Shown here piece after piece: positions 26,293-37,176 of a stretch of DNA of 64,000 nucleotides (the first letter of the stretch is position 1; every line of letters starts with the position of its first letter). A program made the translations under genes and the position numbers. Source of the stretch: Apostichopus japonicus (Eukaryota; Echinodermata; Holothuroidea; Aspidochirotida; Stichopodidae). Location of the stretch: contig NC_092568.1 of assembly GCF_037975245.1 (NCBI RefSeq), positions 22,346,501-22,410,500 of the forward strand, in the 5' to 3' direction. The notes under the pieces were generated by a model. The model was not told the origin of the DNA. It saw nothing but the letters and a program-made list of their open reading frames with translations, and ran no database searches.

Positions 26293-28100
26293 TTTACAAC
26301 CACTAGTAAACAATTATCGCCATAAAATCTTCCATGAGAATGATTCCCATTGCCTGTAACATGGCAAAAGATAAATAAATAAATGAATACAAGATACGAC
26401 TTACTTTGTGGCTTGTATGAACTACATTTTACGATCGATCCATGATAAGTAAAAGCACAAACATCCTTTTAAAGGATTGAATGGACCGGGCGATCTCTAC
26501 AAATTGGCTCTGTGGTTTAGTTTTATACTTACAAGTTCCTTGAAGTTTTTATAAAATTCGTCCAGAGTGACTTGGATTGATACTAGCAAAGGTCTCAAAT
26601 TAATATGCACTAAACAAGGAGAAACTTCCCTTACTTTGTACATGTGCTAACCTAAACATTGTATACGTCCAGTAAAATGTAGGCCTTGACAGTTAGGCAT
26701 TTTACTAACTAAATATGAGTGGATTTTGCCGTTTACCGGTAGAAAATATTAGCACTGTCATTCTTTTTCCTGTGTAAACAATACATATTACTTTTATATT
26801 TATTCAAGGAAATGCAGAAGGTAATTTGTCTTTAGCAAGTAAGTTTCTTATGCACTGGCCTTTTTGTAGCTAGTGGCTAAAAACATGAAATTCTAGGTCT
26901 AAAAATTAGTGCAATGTTTCATGAAACTGCTACAAAATGCAAACTAGCTATTTCACTTAAGGCTAAATTGCAAGTTGTCCTTAGTTGGTAGAAAAGAGCC
27001 CTGGATCAATATTAGAGGACATACAGTCCCATGAAGTATCCTCTAGTGTGTAAGAGAAAGGTACACACAGAAACCTCAAAATCCTAAATGCAATTGTTAA
27101 AATAGATTTCTTAAACATTCTCAGAACCAATAACACTCAGGCTAACCATTCCATAGGTTCCCAACCCTCTGAGAAAAGAAGTTCATACAATTAAATAAAC
27201 TACTACAAACTTTCTGCAACTAGAGACCTAAAGACTCACCCCTAGTGTTGCTACCATTGTAGAAAATGAGAGATTCTAAGCCTGAATAGCACATTCATTT
27301 AATGAAAGAAACAAGTTGTGTCCTCTCTTGTGAACACTGAAATAAAGTTATTCAGCAAACAGCAAGAACCTGTAACTGTAACAACTAACAACAATGGTCC
27401 CGCACTTCCGCAGAGAAACTAGTGTTAGTAATGAAATTTAAAAGCTTTTGCTTCACCTAACAGAAGGAAAGAGGATTAAAACTTTCACTGAAAACGGTGG
27501 TTAAATTTGATCCTTAATTACTGAAACTACAGTATCTATCACTACCAGTGCTACTACATAATACACGGGCTAGGCCTAGATATGCACAGTACAACACACA
27601 TTGTGCGAAGTTGGTGAACTCAGAAATTATCGTACAATACCTGCTGCCATATCACAAGTAGCAAACAGCGCTGTAATACTACTAGTAGTAGTATAAAGGC
27701 TTCATAATTGTCGCACCCCCGTACAGTAATTGACACACCTTCAATTATTACTAGCAACTATACAGCAGGCCACCTAAAGTTTTTGCAATCAAGCAGAATT
27801 ACATATTTCATGAGTTTGAATCCATTTCAGCTATTTGCTGACCTAATTGTGGTATTTTTTAAGCTTTTAACACTCTCCCCCCCCCCAGTTTTGCATGTTT
27901 TTTGGGCATTTGGAAATCTTACACATTAAAAATAACCAACATTACCTCAATATGATAACACTACTCTCTGGGACCTGACCTGTCTGAGGCTCAGAGTCAG
28001 AGCATAGCAAACAGCATCTAAAGTCAATGGATGTATACTAAGGCCTACACTACAGTTAGCTTATCAACGAATGTGTCAATTTAGGGGTATGAAAGAACTT

Positions 28101-28388
28101 GGGCCGTGGCTATTCTTACAACTAGTCGTAACAATTATTAATAAACTATTCTTACGGCAAAGGCGAATTCAAGCGCAGTAAAGTAAATAAAGCAACTGCC
28201 CATGTAATAGGGGTAACCCTAACCCTAAACATAACCCTAAACCTCAATCCTAACTCTAATCCTAACCCTAACCGGAAATTATTGTTACTCCTCGTCGTAA
28301 AAATAGTACTCCTGGTCATAAAATAGCAACTGCGCATGCGTAGTCGGGAATTATTCTTACAACTTGTCGTAAGAATAGCTGCACTTTG
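28101..28388 (+). mobile_element. hAT-like MITE with 8-bp TSD, nested in the TIR element
   Basis: The insert is flanked by AAGAACTT on both sides (28093-28100 and 28389-28396). The uninterrupted sister element has a single AAGAACTT at the same place. An 8-bp duplication is characteristic of hAT transposons. Both ends contain GCTATTCTTAC in inverted orientation, each followed by a sub-palindrome (TTCTTACAAC with GTCGTAACAA). The interior holds degenerate CCCTAA repeats (28209-28272). It has no coding capacity. Confidence 0.75.
28209..28272 (+). repeat. Degenerate (CCCTAA)n telomere-like repeat
   Basis: GTAACCCTAACCCTAAAC, then TAACCCTAAACCTC, then CCTAACCCTAACC: roughly ten hexamer-like units, several mutated. 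It lies inside the nested MITE, so transposition rather than chromosome fusion best explains its position. Confidence 0.7.
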
Positions 28389-29344
28389 AAGAACTTGACA
28401 CGTCAGCCATTTTGTGGTAAAATTCTGCTCAATTGTACAGTGCATAAGCACAGAATCTTAAATACTTTGAGATCATAACATTTCTGAGGAACTACACATA
28501 TGAAAAACACATACAGTTGAGTGATTTGGATTTTTCCTTGATAGACATCGTTGATCAAATCCTTAAGTGCGTCAATTATGAGCCCACCATGCTACTGTAC
28601 TAACCTACGTTATTACATGCCTAACGTTGCCATGCATTAGAAGTAACGTAGCTATTTCTTAGCCTACTCCAAATACTTCAATATATGTAGCCTATATTCA
28701 ATTTATCATGTCCGTTTTCTTTGGTAATAAAGTTACAAAATAAAAATAAAATATATACCCAGAATAGTCTTAATTGTAACCAGGCTTCGACTGCAACACG
28801 AAAATTCCTACGTTGGAATTAAATGGTTTTACAATACATTTTGAAAGTTCAAAGTGACAACCTCAAGTTGTAGCCATAGTGACATAAACAATATGATTTC
28901 CAGGTAGGCATTCGCGTTCAAGACGAAAACGTTCCTGCCTAGCCTGCATGCACCGCACTAATAGAACAAAAACATGCATTTGTTGCAGCAGCAATCTGCG
29001 CTATAACATATCTATGGGCAGACGTGCAATCAGTAGTGCGATTCCCATGCATGTGACAATCCACCTGACATTGCGAAATGAAAATAGTAAATCTAGAACA
29101 AAACAATGCACATTGTAATCCACTTTTGGCAATGTTTCCGTAAAGCAAATTTCAGCTCGTTACTTTATCTCAGACAGACAACAAGTATGAAGAAGGAAGG
29201 ATGTTCCTTATAAATACAAGACTCCGATGGAACTATTAGAAAGTGAGTCGTCTGCTAATATAGGCTTATTTTTAATGCCTGCAAGTTAAGTGTAACTTAT
29301 AATCTAGTGTCTATTTAGAACAGAGCGTAGACCCTACCAACCTT

Positions 29345-29845
29345 TGTCATGCAGTAGGATGGTGACTTCGAAGTTCGGACACTTAAGACTTAAAACACCC
29401 CAAAACTAAATATTCTGGTCTAAATCACCAGAAAATATACTTCATATGGTGGGAGAATTTTGTTATAGTACGATACACGGCCAAACTTTCTTTCCTGCAA
29501 ACTGTTTTCACGTTGTTTTCCAAGAAGATTCTTCGTGATTGTGGAACTGGTATTTCTTTGCTAGAGTATTGCGAAGTTCGGACACGCAACCCACAGTGTG
29601 GCGCTGGTGATAAAATTGGTGGCGCAGTTGCTTTTTCAGTAATATAACAGACTTCATAGATCTCCGTCATTTTATTGACTAATATGTAAGTAATTTCTTG
29701 CACACGGGCCATTTTGGAGAGAAAATAACTGTAGCTTCGTACTTTTTGGTGAAATTTGGCTCTTCTTGTCAGTTGTCTTTTTAAAATCGTGTATTTCTTA
29801 GGGTGGCCGATCTTCGCAGTATGCCGAACTTCGCACTACTGACTA
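29345..29845. mobile_element. Candidate inverted-repeat element
   Basis: CAGTAG followed within 16 bases by CGAAGTTCGG occurs at the left end. The reverse complement of the right end begins CAGTAGTGCGAAGTTCGG. A third GCGAAGTTCGGACAC lies internally at 29569-29583. The inner coding frame on the minus strand (about 95 codons) shows no family resemblance. No target-site duplication was found. Confidence 0.4.
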
Positions 29846-30934
29846 TAGAGTAAAGAGTAGATGCTACGTATAAAAGAATGATTACTCTGTGGCAGATGCT
29901 GGGATCGCCTGTGGAGTTGAGTAAGTTCCATAGGGAACAAGGAAAGGGTAAATAGGCCTACTGTTAGTATACGGATGATCACAGGAGTCAAGTATTGTGG
30001 TGGACGGTAACTTTGTGTTTTCCCTAAATTCCATTCCGTGTCATATGCCTATGTAGTTGCACTGATAGACTAGTTGCCGTGTTGGCAAGTAAAATTTTAG
30101 CCACTTTTGCAATCTTAATATTAATCATATTTTAATAAACCAAAAATGCGACCGTGAATCAAGGAAAGATCAGTTTTGTAATTTGAGACATTTTCATGGA
30201 TTATTCCACCGATTTAGCAGAATCATACAGTAGACTTCTGCATGGGCAAAGTTTGGGAAATTTCCTTGCTTCAAGCAGTTTGACTCCCTACCTACAAGAA
30301 TAATTCATTCTATTTCTGGTCAGCCCATCGATTTTATCACATAGTTCAGTAACAGAACTGAACCACTGAGCAAAATCAGCGAGATTGTCATCTTTGTTAC
30401 CTTTTGAAATAACATTAAATGCCCTTACTATTGAAAATTTACCATATATACCATCATATCTTAACCTATTAGTATAACACTAATGTTAGCCTTTAGGCTG
30501 TACTGTAGGCTAGTATTACAAAGACTTGTCTCTTATTGTTGCCAAACTTATGTTAGAATGATACGTCATAAAGCCAACTTAATACCCATTTGCTAAGCTA
30601 GAAAATGTTAGCCAGACACTGTTAGACTTCCTCCCCAATCTAATAATGATTAAGAGGAAAATCAGGTATATTAATGACACAAAACTCGAAAGGAGATTTA
30701 ACCTCCAAAATGACTGCTACCAACATTCCTTGGCCAGCTGTGAAAAGACCTCCTCAGGTTTTTGTTATTGTCAAGGAAAAAAATCCTCAGTGGCAGAGGA
30801 TGCTCTGTACTTGCTGCCACAATATCACAAATCTACAAAGCCTTATTGGAAACGGCCAAAACTTACCACACTGAAACAAGAAAGCATCAAGTTTTTATTT
30901 CAGACACTTTCATAGAATTACTCAACCCATGTCA

Positions 30935-31206
30935 GGCTCTTAGCCAAGGGGGGGGGGGCAAAGGGGGCGACCCCCCACCCCTTGAGCATATTTTTTGTAT
31001 TTGTTTATGATATCACTAGTAATTTCAAAATAAAAATTGCTTAGATGCAACTTACAAGGCCTGGGAAGTGCCATTTCCAGCAATCTGGGAGGCATTTCCG
31101 GCCAAATTTTCTTGTACGCTTCGCGCCAACCCATGGTGGTGATATGCTTAGATAGTTTGTGAACAAGTTTCGCCCGTCCTTTGGCAAATTCCTGGCTACG
31201 CCCCTG
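30935..31206 (+). mobile_element. C/G-rich interspersed element, copy A
   Basis: The left end is CTCTTAGCCAAGG followed by a G run and CCCCCCACCCC. The right end is CCTGGCTACGCCCCTG. About 100 bases near 31060-31165 (GGGAAGTGCCATTTCCAGCA through GCGCCAACCCATGGTGG) clearly match 50620-50725 in the element at 49882-50763. It is a non-coding family member with poorly kept ends. Confidence 0.55.
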
Positions 31207-31275
31207 ACCAATGTACTGGAATTATACAGTAAAGTTCAAACAAATCAATATTAGGCTAATCATATGCAGTATTTT

Positions 31276-31438
31276 GAACATTTTAATATACCTTTACATG
31301 GTTAAAATCTTGGCTGATTGGATAAAATTTGAAAACTCTAAATCCTCTAAAGTCCAGTGAACATTTTAATATACCTTTACATGGTTAAAATCTTGACTGA
31401 TTGGATAAAATTTGAAAACTCTAAAGCCTCTAAAGTCC
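31276..31438 (+). repeat. 83-bp tandem duplication (two copies)
   Basis: GAACATTTTAATATACCTTT begins at 31276 and again at 31359. The two units differ at only a few bases (for example CTTGGCTGATT versus CTTGACTGATT). This is a recent local duplication in non-coding DNA. Confidence 0.85.
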
Positions 31439-32426
31439 ACCATATCGTATAGCTTGCCACCAAAGGAATTAAGGCTGGCCCTACGCAAATAGCGCAAAGC
31501 GTCTTAGGCTATTGGTCAATAACTTTAATTGCATCCACCGGACCCTGACCCCCCCCCCAATATGAAATCCTGGGTACACGCTTGACTTTCTTTAATATAT
31601 TAGGTTCTTATTTTTAGTTGGAATATATCACTTCAACAATTGAGTGGATGAAACTGGAATAAGCTGTTCAATTTGGGTACAGAAAAATTACAAAACAGTA
31701 ATGTCACCATGGTTTCAAGTGTTTGAGAATGGGACATATATTGCAAAAGTACCTAAAATGACCAAACTAGTTGTGTGCCAAACTTGCCACCCCGTACTCA
31801 AACTCTTGTACTACCTCAGCCCCCCCCCCCTTCCTCCCGATGAGAATGTCTGGTTACACCACTGCTGTCCACCACAAATAAACAAAATGTTAATAAACAG
31901 TCTTTAATGGTAACTCCTCTGAGGAATTTCACATGTCATCAGATGCTATGACTTCTATAGTATATTTCTCACTGCTCTGTGATTTTGAAACTTGTATTAA
32001 ATCTGGTACTTCTTACTTAAAAAATCAACAACAGTGGTTCAAAATATCTAACACATGGCTCCTAATTTACCATCTCTTCATCCTGGATTTCAGACAAGAA
32101 TATATGGCTGAGTTACCAACAATACATGTTTTTAAGTCTGTGGTGACCCGTAGCCTAAACTGGACCGTTTTAATGTTGGCATGTGCAATGACCACTATAT
32201 GACTACAATTCGTGGTTCAGTGTAGCTCTGCACTATATATATATGACAATCATTTAGGTTATACAAGTTTTGGTACTAGCTATATTGACATTTAATCAAC
32301 ACGTAAAAATTTCTTTCCTTAGTAATCCGTTAGTATGTATTTTGTCTTTCAGGTTCAAAGACAGCTGGTTCCATGTACTTTCGATGAGATACCACTATAG
32401 ATAATGATGTTTACCTGTAGAGGATC

Positions 32427-35400
32427 ATGCAAGCAGAAAGACCTGTTCAAGCCCTACCAACTGAAGTAGTTGCCAAGCTTCGTTCATCAGTTTGCACTCC
32501 TTCTCTGGCCCTCTGTGTCGAAGAGTTGGTCTCCAACAGTCTAGATGCCAAAGCCACCTGCATTGCCGTCAGGGTTGATTTAGAGTCTCTGCGACTCCAA
32601 GTAGTGGACAATGGACATGGCATCTCAAGCGAGGACCTTAAATACATCGGTGACCGCTACATGACCAGCAAGTGCTACAGCTTGGACGACCTACAGAACG
32701 TATCCTATTTTGGTTACCGTGGGGAATTTCTTGCCAGTCTAAGAGGTATCTCTTCAGTGTTAGAAGTAGCCTCGAGACTGAAAGGTGAGGGAAGGACATT
32801 TTCAAAATTGTTCAAGAAAGGTGAAGTGTGTGAGATATCCCCAGTGAAGGAAAAGAGATCGACCCACGGTACAACGATTACAGCATACAATGTCTATTAC
32901 AATTTACCAGTGAGACAGAAAAGCATCAAGGTAGCCTTGGATCTTGAAAGAATTAGGAGAAGTTTGGAAGCATTTGCAATCATCCACCATCATGTCTCAT
33001 TTTCATTAAGAGATGACTGTTCAGGTTCAAAGCTGATTCAGACACACTCCACCCAGTCTCCTAAGAGTGCTTTTGGATTTCTGTTTGGGCATGCCAAGTC
33101 AAAAGCTCTCAGAGAGGTCACAAACTCAAACAAGAAATTTACAGTCAAAGGCTATTTTGGTGTCGAGTGTCATGTCAATAACCATCTACAATTTGTTTAT
33201 GTCAATAAAAGAGCAGTTTTGAGGACCAAGATACACAAGTTGGTCAAGCATGGTTTGAAACAGTCCTACCTTTTCAAATCTCAGAGATGTGGGAAAGAGT
33301 CTCCGGTGAATCCTGATTTCTTATCACTCTGTGACCGATCTAGTCCTAGGCCGAGAGGGTCTGGGGGAGAATTTGCTGTCTATGTGCTTGACATTCGCTG
33401 CCTTAGAACTGAGTATGATATTCTTCCCAACACCACTCAGACTTTCCTTGAGTTTCATGATTGGCCAGGCGTATCATCTTGCATTGAACAGGCAGTACAG
33501 TTATTCTTGATCAAAGAAAATCTTACTCTTAGCAGCAACCTAGAAGATGAGGCTGCCAATGATACAAGCGAGTCAGAGGACTCTAGTGATGAAGAAATTG
33601 ATGAAACCATTCCTCAGAGGTTACCAGTGCCACCATCTAGACTTGCAAAACTGCAAAAGTATGGCTTCAACATTAGTACCAAGAACTGCTCTAATAACAT
33701 GCAATCAAAGCTAGTGACTAGAGCTCATCTCAGAACAAAGGGAGAGAAAGGTGATCAAACTTGGCATAATGATAGTTGCAACAGTGATGTTAACGTCCCC
33801 GAGGATGATAATCGAAAGGTGAGAGGCAAAGGTTCCACAAGGGAAGGTTCCTCTAAGGATGAGGGAAACTATTTAGCATCCCGAGCGTCCTGTGCTCCAG
33901 TTGATCTAGAGAGGTCAGTGGAGGAGGGCTTGTTGTCATCTGATGACAATTCAGGGTCAGGGACGATGGGTTACCTAGACCAACATCACCAGCAAAGGAA
34001 ACAGCAGTCACCCTCAGAGAAAGAAATTCTTTCGGTAGATGCCGTACAAAAGGGTGAAACTCTAAGGTGTATCCAAACAGAGAAGCCTGATGGAAAGGTA
34101 ATGCTGTCTGAGATTAATCCAAAGTCACTTGGTTCAGAAGAGAGACCCACATTGGTTAATTCGAATTTGTTTGATGTTGACAAGGAGAAAAGTGCAGAAG
34201 AATGCCAGTCGACTGGATCCGCAAAAATGAGTAGTAAACTTGTTCCGAAAGTATTAGGGGATAGCTGTGCTGTCGGCCATTCAGACAAAAGTGTATTAAC
34301 TTCAGACATTTTGTCAACTGGCTCAAGTAAGTTTTCTTCCCAAAATCAACAGCACATCTCTGCTTCGAACAGTTTAACTAGAAAGGTTGCCATGGTATCC
34401 AGTCCTGACGGACAGTATAAAAGGAGAGATCACTGTTCATCTAATCAGCTGGAAAGCCATAGAGCAGATGAAGGCAAAACACATTCTCAAGTCAGGACTT
34501 GTGGAATTACTCCTGAGAGAGAAGAAGATATAAGTCCACAAGCCAAGTCCTCGTTATTGAAGGAAACCTCAGAGGAGGAAAAGCAGTCTTTGAAAGATGT
34601 TTCAAAACGTGCCAGTTTTGAAAAACCTGAGACACCCAACATTGGCAAGCTTATGGAAGGAGACCAATCCATGGGAACCGAAACTCAGACAGTACCTCAG
34701 AAGTACCAACAAAAAGTTGGCTCATCAGATGCTTCTGCTCATGCTTCAAGTTCCAAAGTTAAGGAGATACCTACGTCAAACAGATACGTGAGTTCTCTGC
34801 ACAGATTTAAGGAAGGTTTAAGGTCCAAACCAGTGAACGTTTCTGTAAACCTTGCATCGAAGATATCAGAGGCTCTTAACAAATCTCAGGAGAACTGTTC
34901 TATTTTCCCAACAGCTAAGGGCACTAAGAGGAAAACTTTGAGCATGGCTGAAATGAGACATCGATGGTTTCCAACATTTGAGCAAGATATGAAAGGGGAT
35001 GAAGAAGGCGATGTTTCTGTCGAACAGAACAGGAGACACTCTTATCCTTTGTCACATGAACTGGCCGTTCGTCAATCATGTGCATCTTCCAAATGTGATG
35101 AGGAGCAAACAGGATTCTCTTCAAACCAGGAGAAATTTGGCGTCACAGAGAAAGTCGATCATGTCTCATCATTTCCATCACATGAAGAAGACGGGAGGGA
35201 AGGTAAAGTAGCAATGGATAGAACAGGTATAAACAGTAATGTAGAATTCGAGACTAGTTTTCCTATAGATAGAAACGTGGTGAAAAGTGGTCTGGCTGAA
35301 AAGAGGTCACATAATGTGGACCAAAGTCACACCTCAAACAGGATGCAACAATCGGACCCACAAAGCTGGTTGCGTGATGAAGATGAAGAGGACTTAAATT

Positions 35401-37176
35401 TAAATAGCCTGCCATCTTCTGCAGAGACGAGCAACTATTCCAGAAGGTCTCCTCCACTTGTTCAAAGAAGGAACTTTGATCAAGATGGTCTTTTTCTTGA
35501 CCAAAGCTTCCAGAAATATGCTCAGAGTGGTTCTTTAAGATCTTTAAGAGTAAAGCAAAATCTGCCATCTGATTCTGAAGGTCCACAGACCAAGCACAAG
35601 GTTGTTAGAACTGATTCCATGCATCATGCAAGCACTTCAAATTCCAAACAGCAGTCATTTATGTCAACTGTTAGTTTTGTAATTTCTGCACAAGATTTAC
35701 TACCCCAGAGGGACAAGTCAGAAGTAGAACGTGCTGGATGTTCAACCACTGGAAATAGTTCTCAGAGGGAATATTCCTTAACAGATTCAGAATCAATGAG
35801 GCTGCATGATAATCATAAAATGGCAGCTTGCATGACGAAGCAATCCCACCCTAAACAGGTACAAGGTTCCAAGACATGTAAACCTGATGTTGCGGCATAC
35901 AGTGTGGACTCTTTTAGACCGGATGGTGTTAGCAGGAAACTGTTGAAGCAAGGTATAGGTTACGTTACAAGGGATGAATACTTGGACAATGTCGATTCTG
36001 AGAACCAGGGTAGAAAGATTAGCTACACTAGAGAGAATAGGTATCCAAGCAACGATGAGAATGAACCGAGACAGACAGAATTATCCCCGAGTTGCAAAAA
36101 TTTGACAATAAGTGAGAAACAACATCAAGAGTTATTAGCGATACTTGACAGTAGTCCATTTTGTTCTTTTCCGTCTGAGAGTAGAAACTGTGTAGCTGAC
36201 CAAACTGACACCTCTCAAAGACATCTAGTCGAAACCTATGGTGAAGAAGAAATCCTCTCAACACAGCCGTTTAATGTTCAAAGCCCTGAACAAGGAAACT
36301 ACCTTGTGAATCAATGCAACCCTAGTGAAACACAGCAGTCTGCTGATGCGAGTCCAGTTGCTACAACCCAACCGTTTGTTATACCATCTCCGGTTGAGAC
36401 ACCACCCGGCGCTTCTTGGACACAGATGGAGCTGGACTTGGAAACTCTGGTCTCTGGTAGTGATGCAAAGTTAGCTATCCAAGTTGTGGAGGATGATGAA
36501 GCTGATATAAATGTGAATCAGTCAAAGACCAGTGATGAAGATTTCCCAGTGGTATCAAGCCAACTATCACAGAGGACACTGGATGATTTGAAAACATTGA
36601 GTGAAGAGGACATCCGTCTCCTGACAGTTATTGAGCAACAATCAGTATCATCGTCATCTGTCGAAGAAAAGAGGATCGAAAGAGGAGATGAATTGGACGT
36701 AAATCTTGTCCAGTGTTTAGTCGATGGTACTGATGAAACGTCCGACAGTTCTCAGCAGAAATCCAAGTCCATCAACCAACCATTAGACTCTCAAGGAGGA
36801 GGTACCATGGCGGCAAAGAGTGACGAGAACTTCAATACAGATACCAGGACCAAAGTCATCTTAAACGATAATCATACATTTGCTCTGGAGAGAGAAAGTG
36901 TGAACTCTGTTGCTCTTAGGGCAGGGAGAGATAACTTAAAGGCCAATGTTGGGACTAGTAATGATGACCTCCAAGATGGTGCAGGAGGTGATGCTATCAA
37001 GAGTCAGACCACTAATGCTCCCAAGTTTGTTAAATATTCTACAAAAGATACGGTTCCATTTTATGAGCGTGTTCGTAGTACAGAAGAAGGGAACAGTGAT
37101 GAAGAGAGGAAGGGAGGACTCTCTAACAAACAGAGCAAGCAAGAAGTTGTCTCTGCTCCTAGCGATGTGCCTCAAG
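32427..37176 (+). CDS. MLH3: MLH3 exon 1: ATPase domain and giant linker exon
   Basis: This one exon holds 1583 codons plus one base (donor CTCAAG/GTGAGC). It contains the whole ATPase and transducer region (about residues 1-350) and over 1200 residues of presumably disordered linker. Vertebrate MLH3 also has one very large first coding exon, so the organisation is conserved while the length has grown. The linker contains acidic patches (EDSSDEEIDET, DEDEEDLNLN) and SQ/TQ sites (for example STQPF and TTQPF) that could be targets of damage-response kinases. That last point is inference. Confidence 0.9.

Larger units (their letters stand above)
27687..28596 (+). mobile_element. Non-autonomous TIR DNA element, copy 2 (interrupted)
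   Basis: It is nearly colinear with the copy at 10363-10965, including AAAGGCTTCATAATTG at the left end, the GCAGGCCACCTAAA region and CAATTATGAGCCCACCATGC at the right end. The only large difference is a 288-base insertion at 28101-28388. The termini are inverted repeats of each other. The interior is non-coding. Confidence 0.75.
26293..32426. other. Divergent intergenic region between ZC2HC1C and MLH3
   Basis: This 6.1-kb spacer must hold the promoters of both neighbours. It contains TIR element copy 2 with a nested hAT-like element, a candidate 0.5-kb element at 29345-29845, a C/G-rich element at 30935-31206 and an 83-bp duplication. An acceptor (TTGTCTTTCAG) at 32342-32352 suggests that an MLH3 5' UTR intron ends there. 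I saw no acylphosphatase-like frame, although I recall ACYP1 occupying this position in vertebrates. Confidence 0.5.

Noticed and set aside
28209-28272. Interstitial telomere marking a chromosome fusion
   Set aside because: The hexamers sit wholly inside a transposon-like insert with an 8-bp target duplication.
30646-31010. Overlapping frames with gene-like pieces (MTATNIPWPAVKRPPQ)
   Set aside because: Three short frames overlap without consistent splice sites. No acylphosphatase or other family resemblance was found, so this cannot be called ACYP1.
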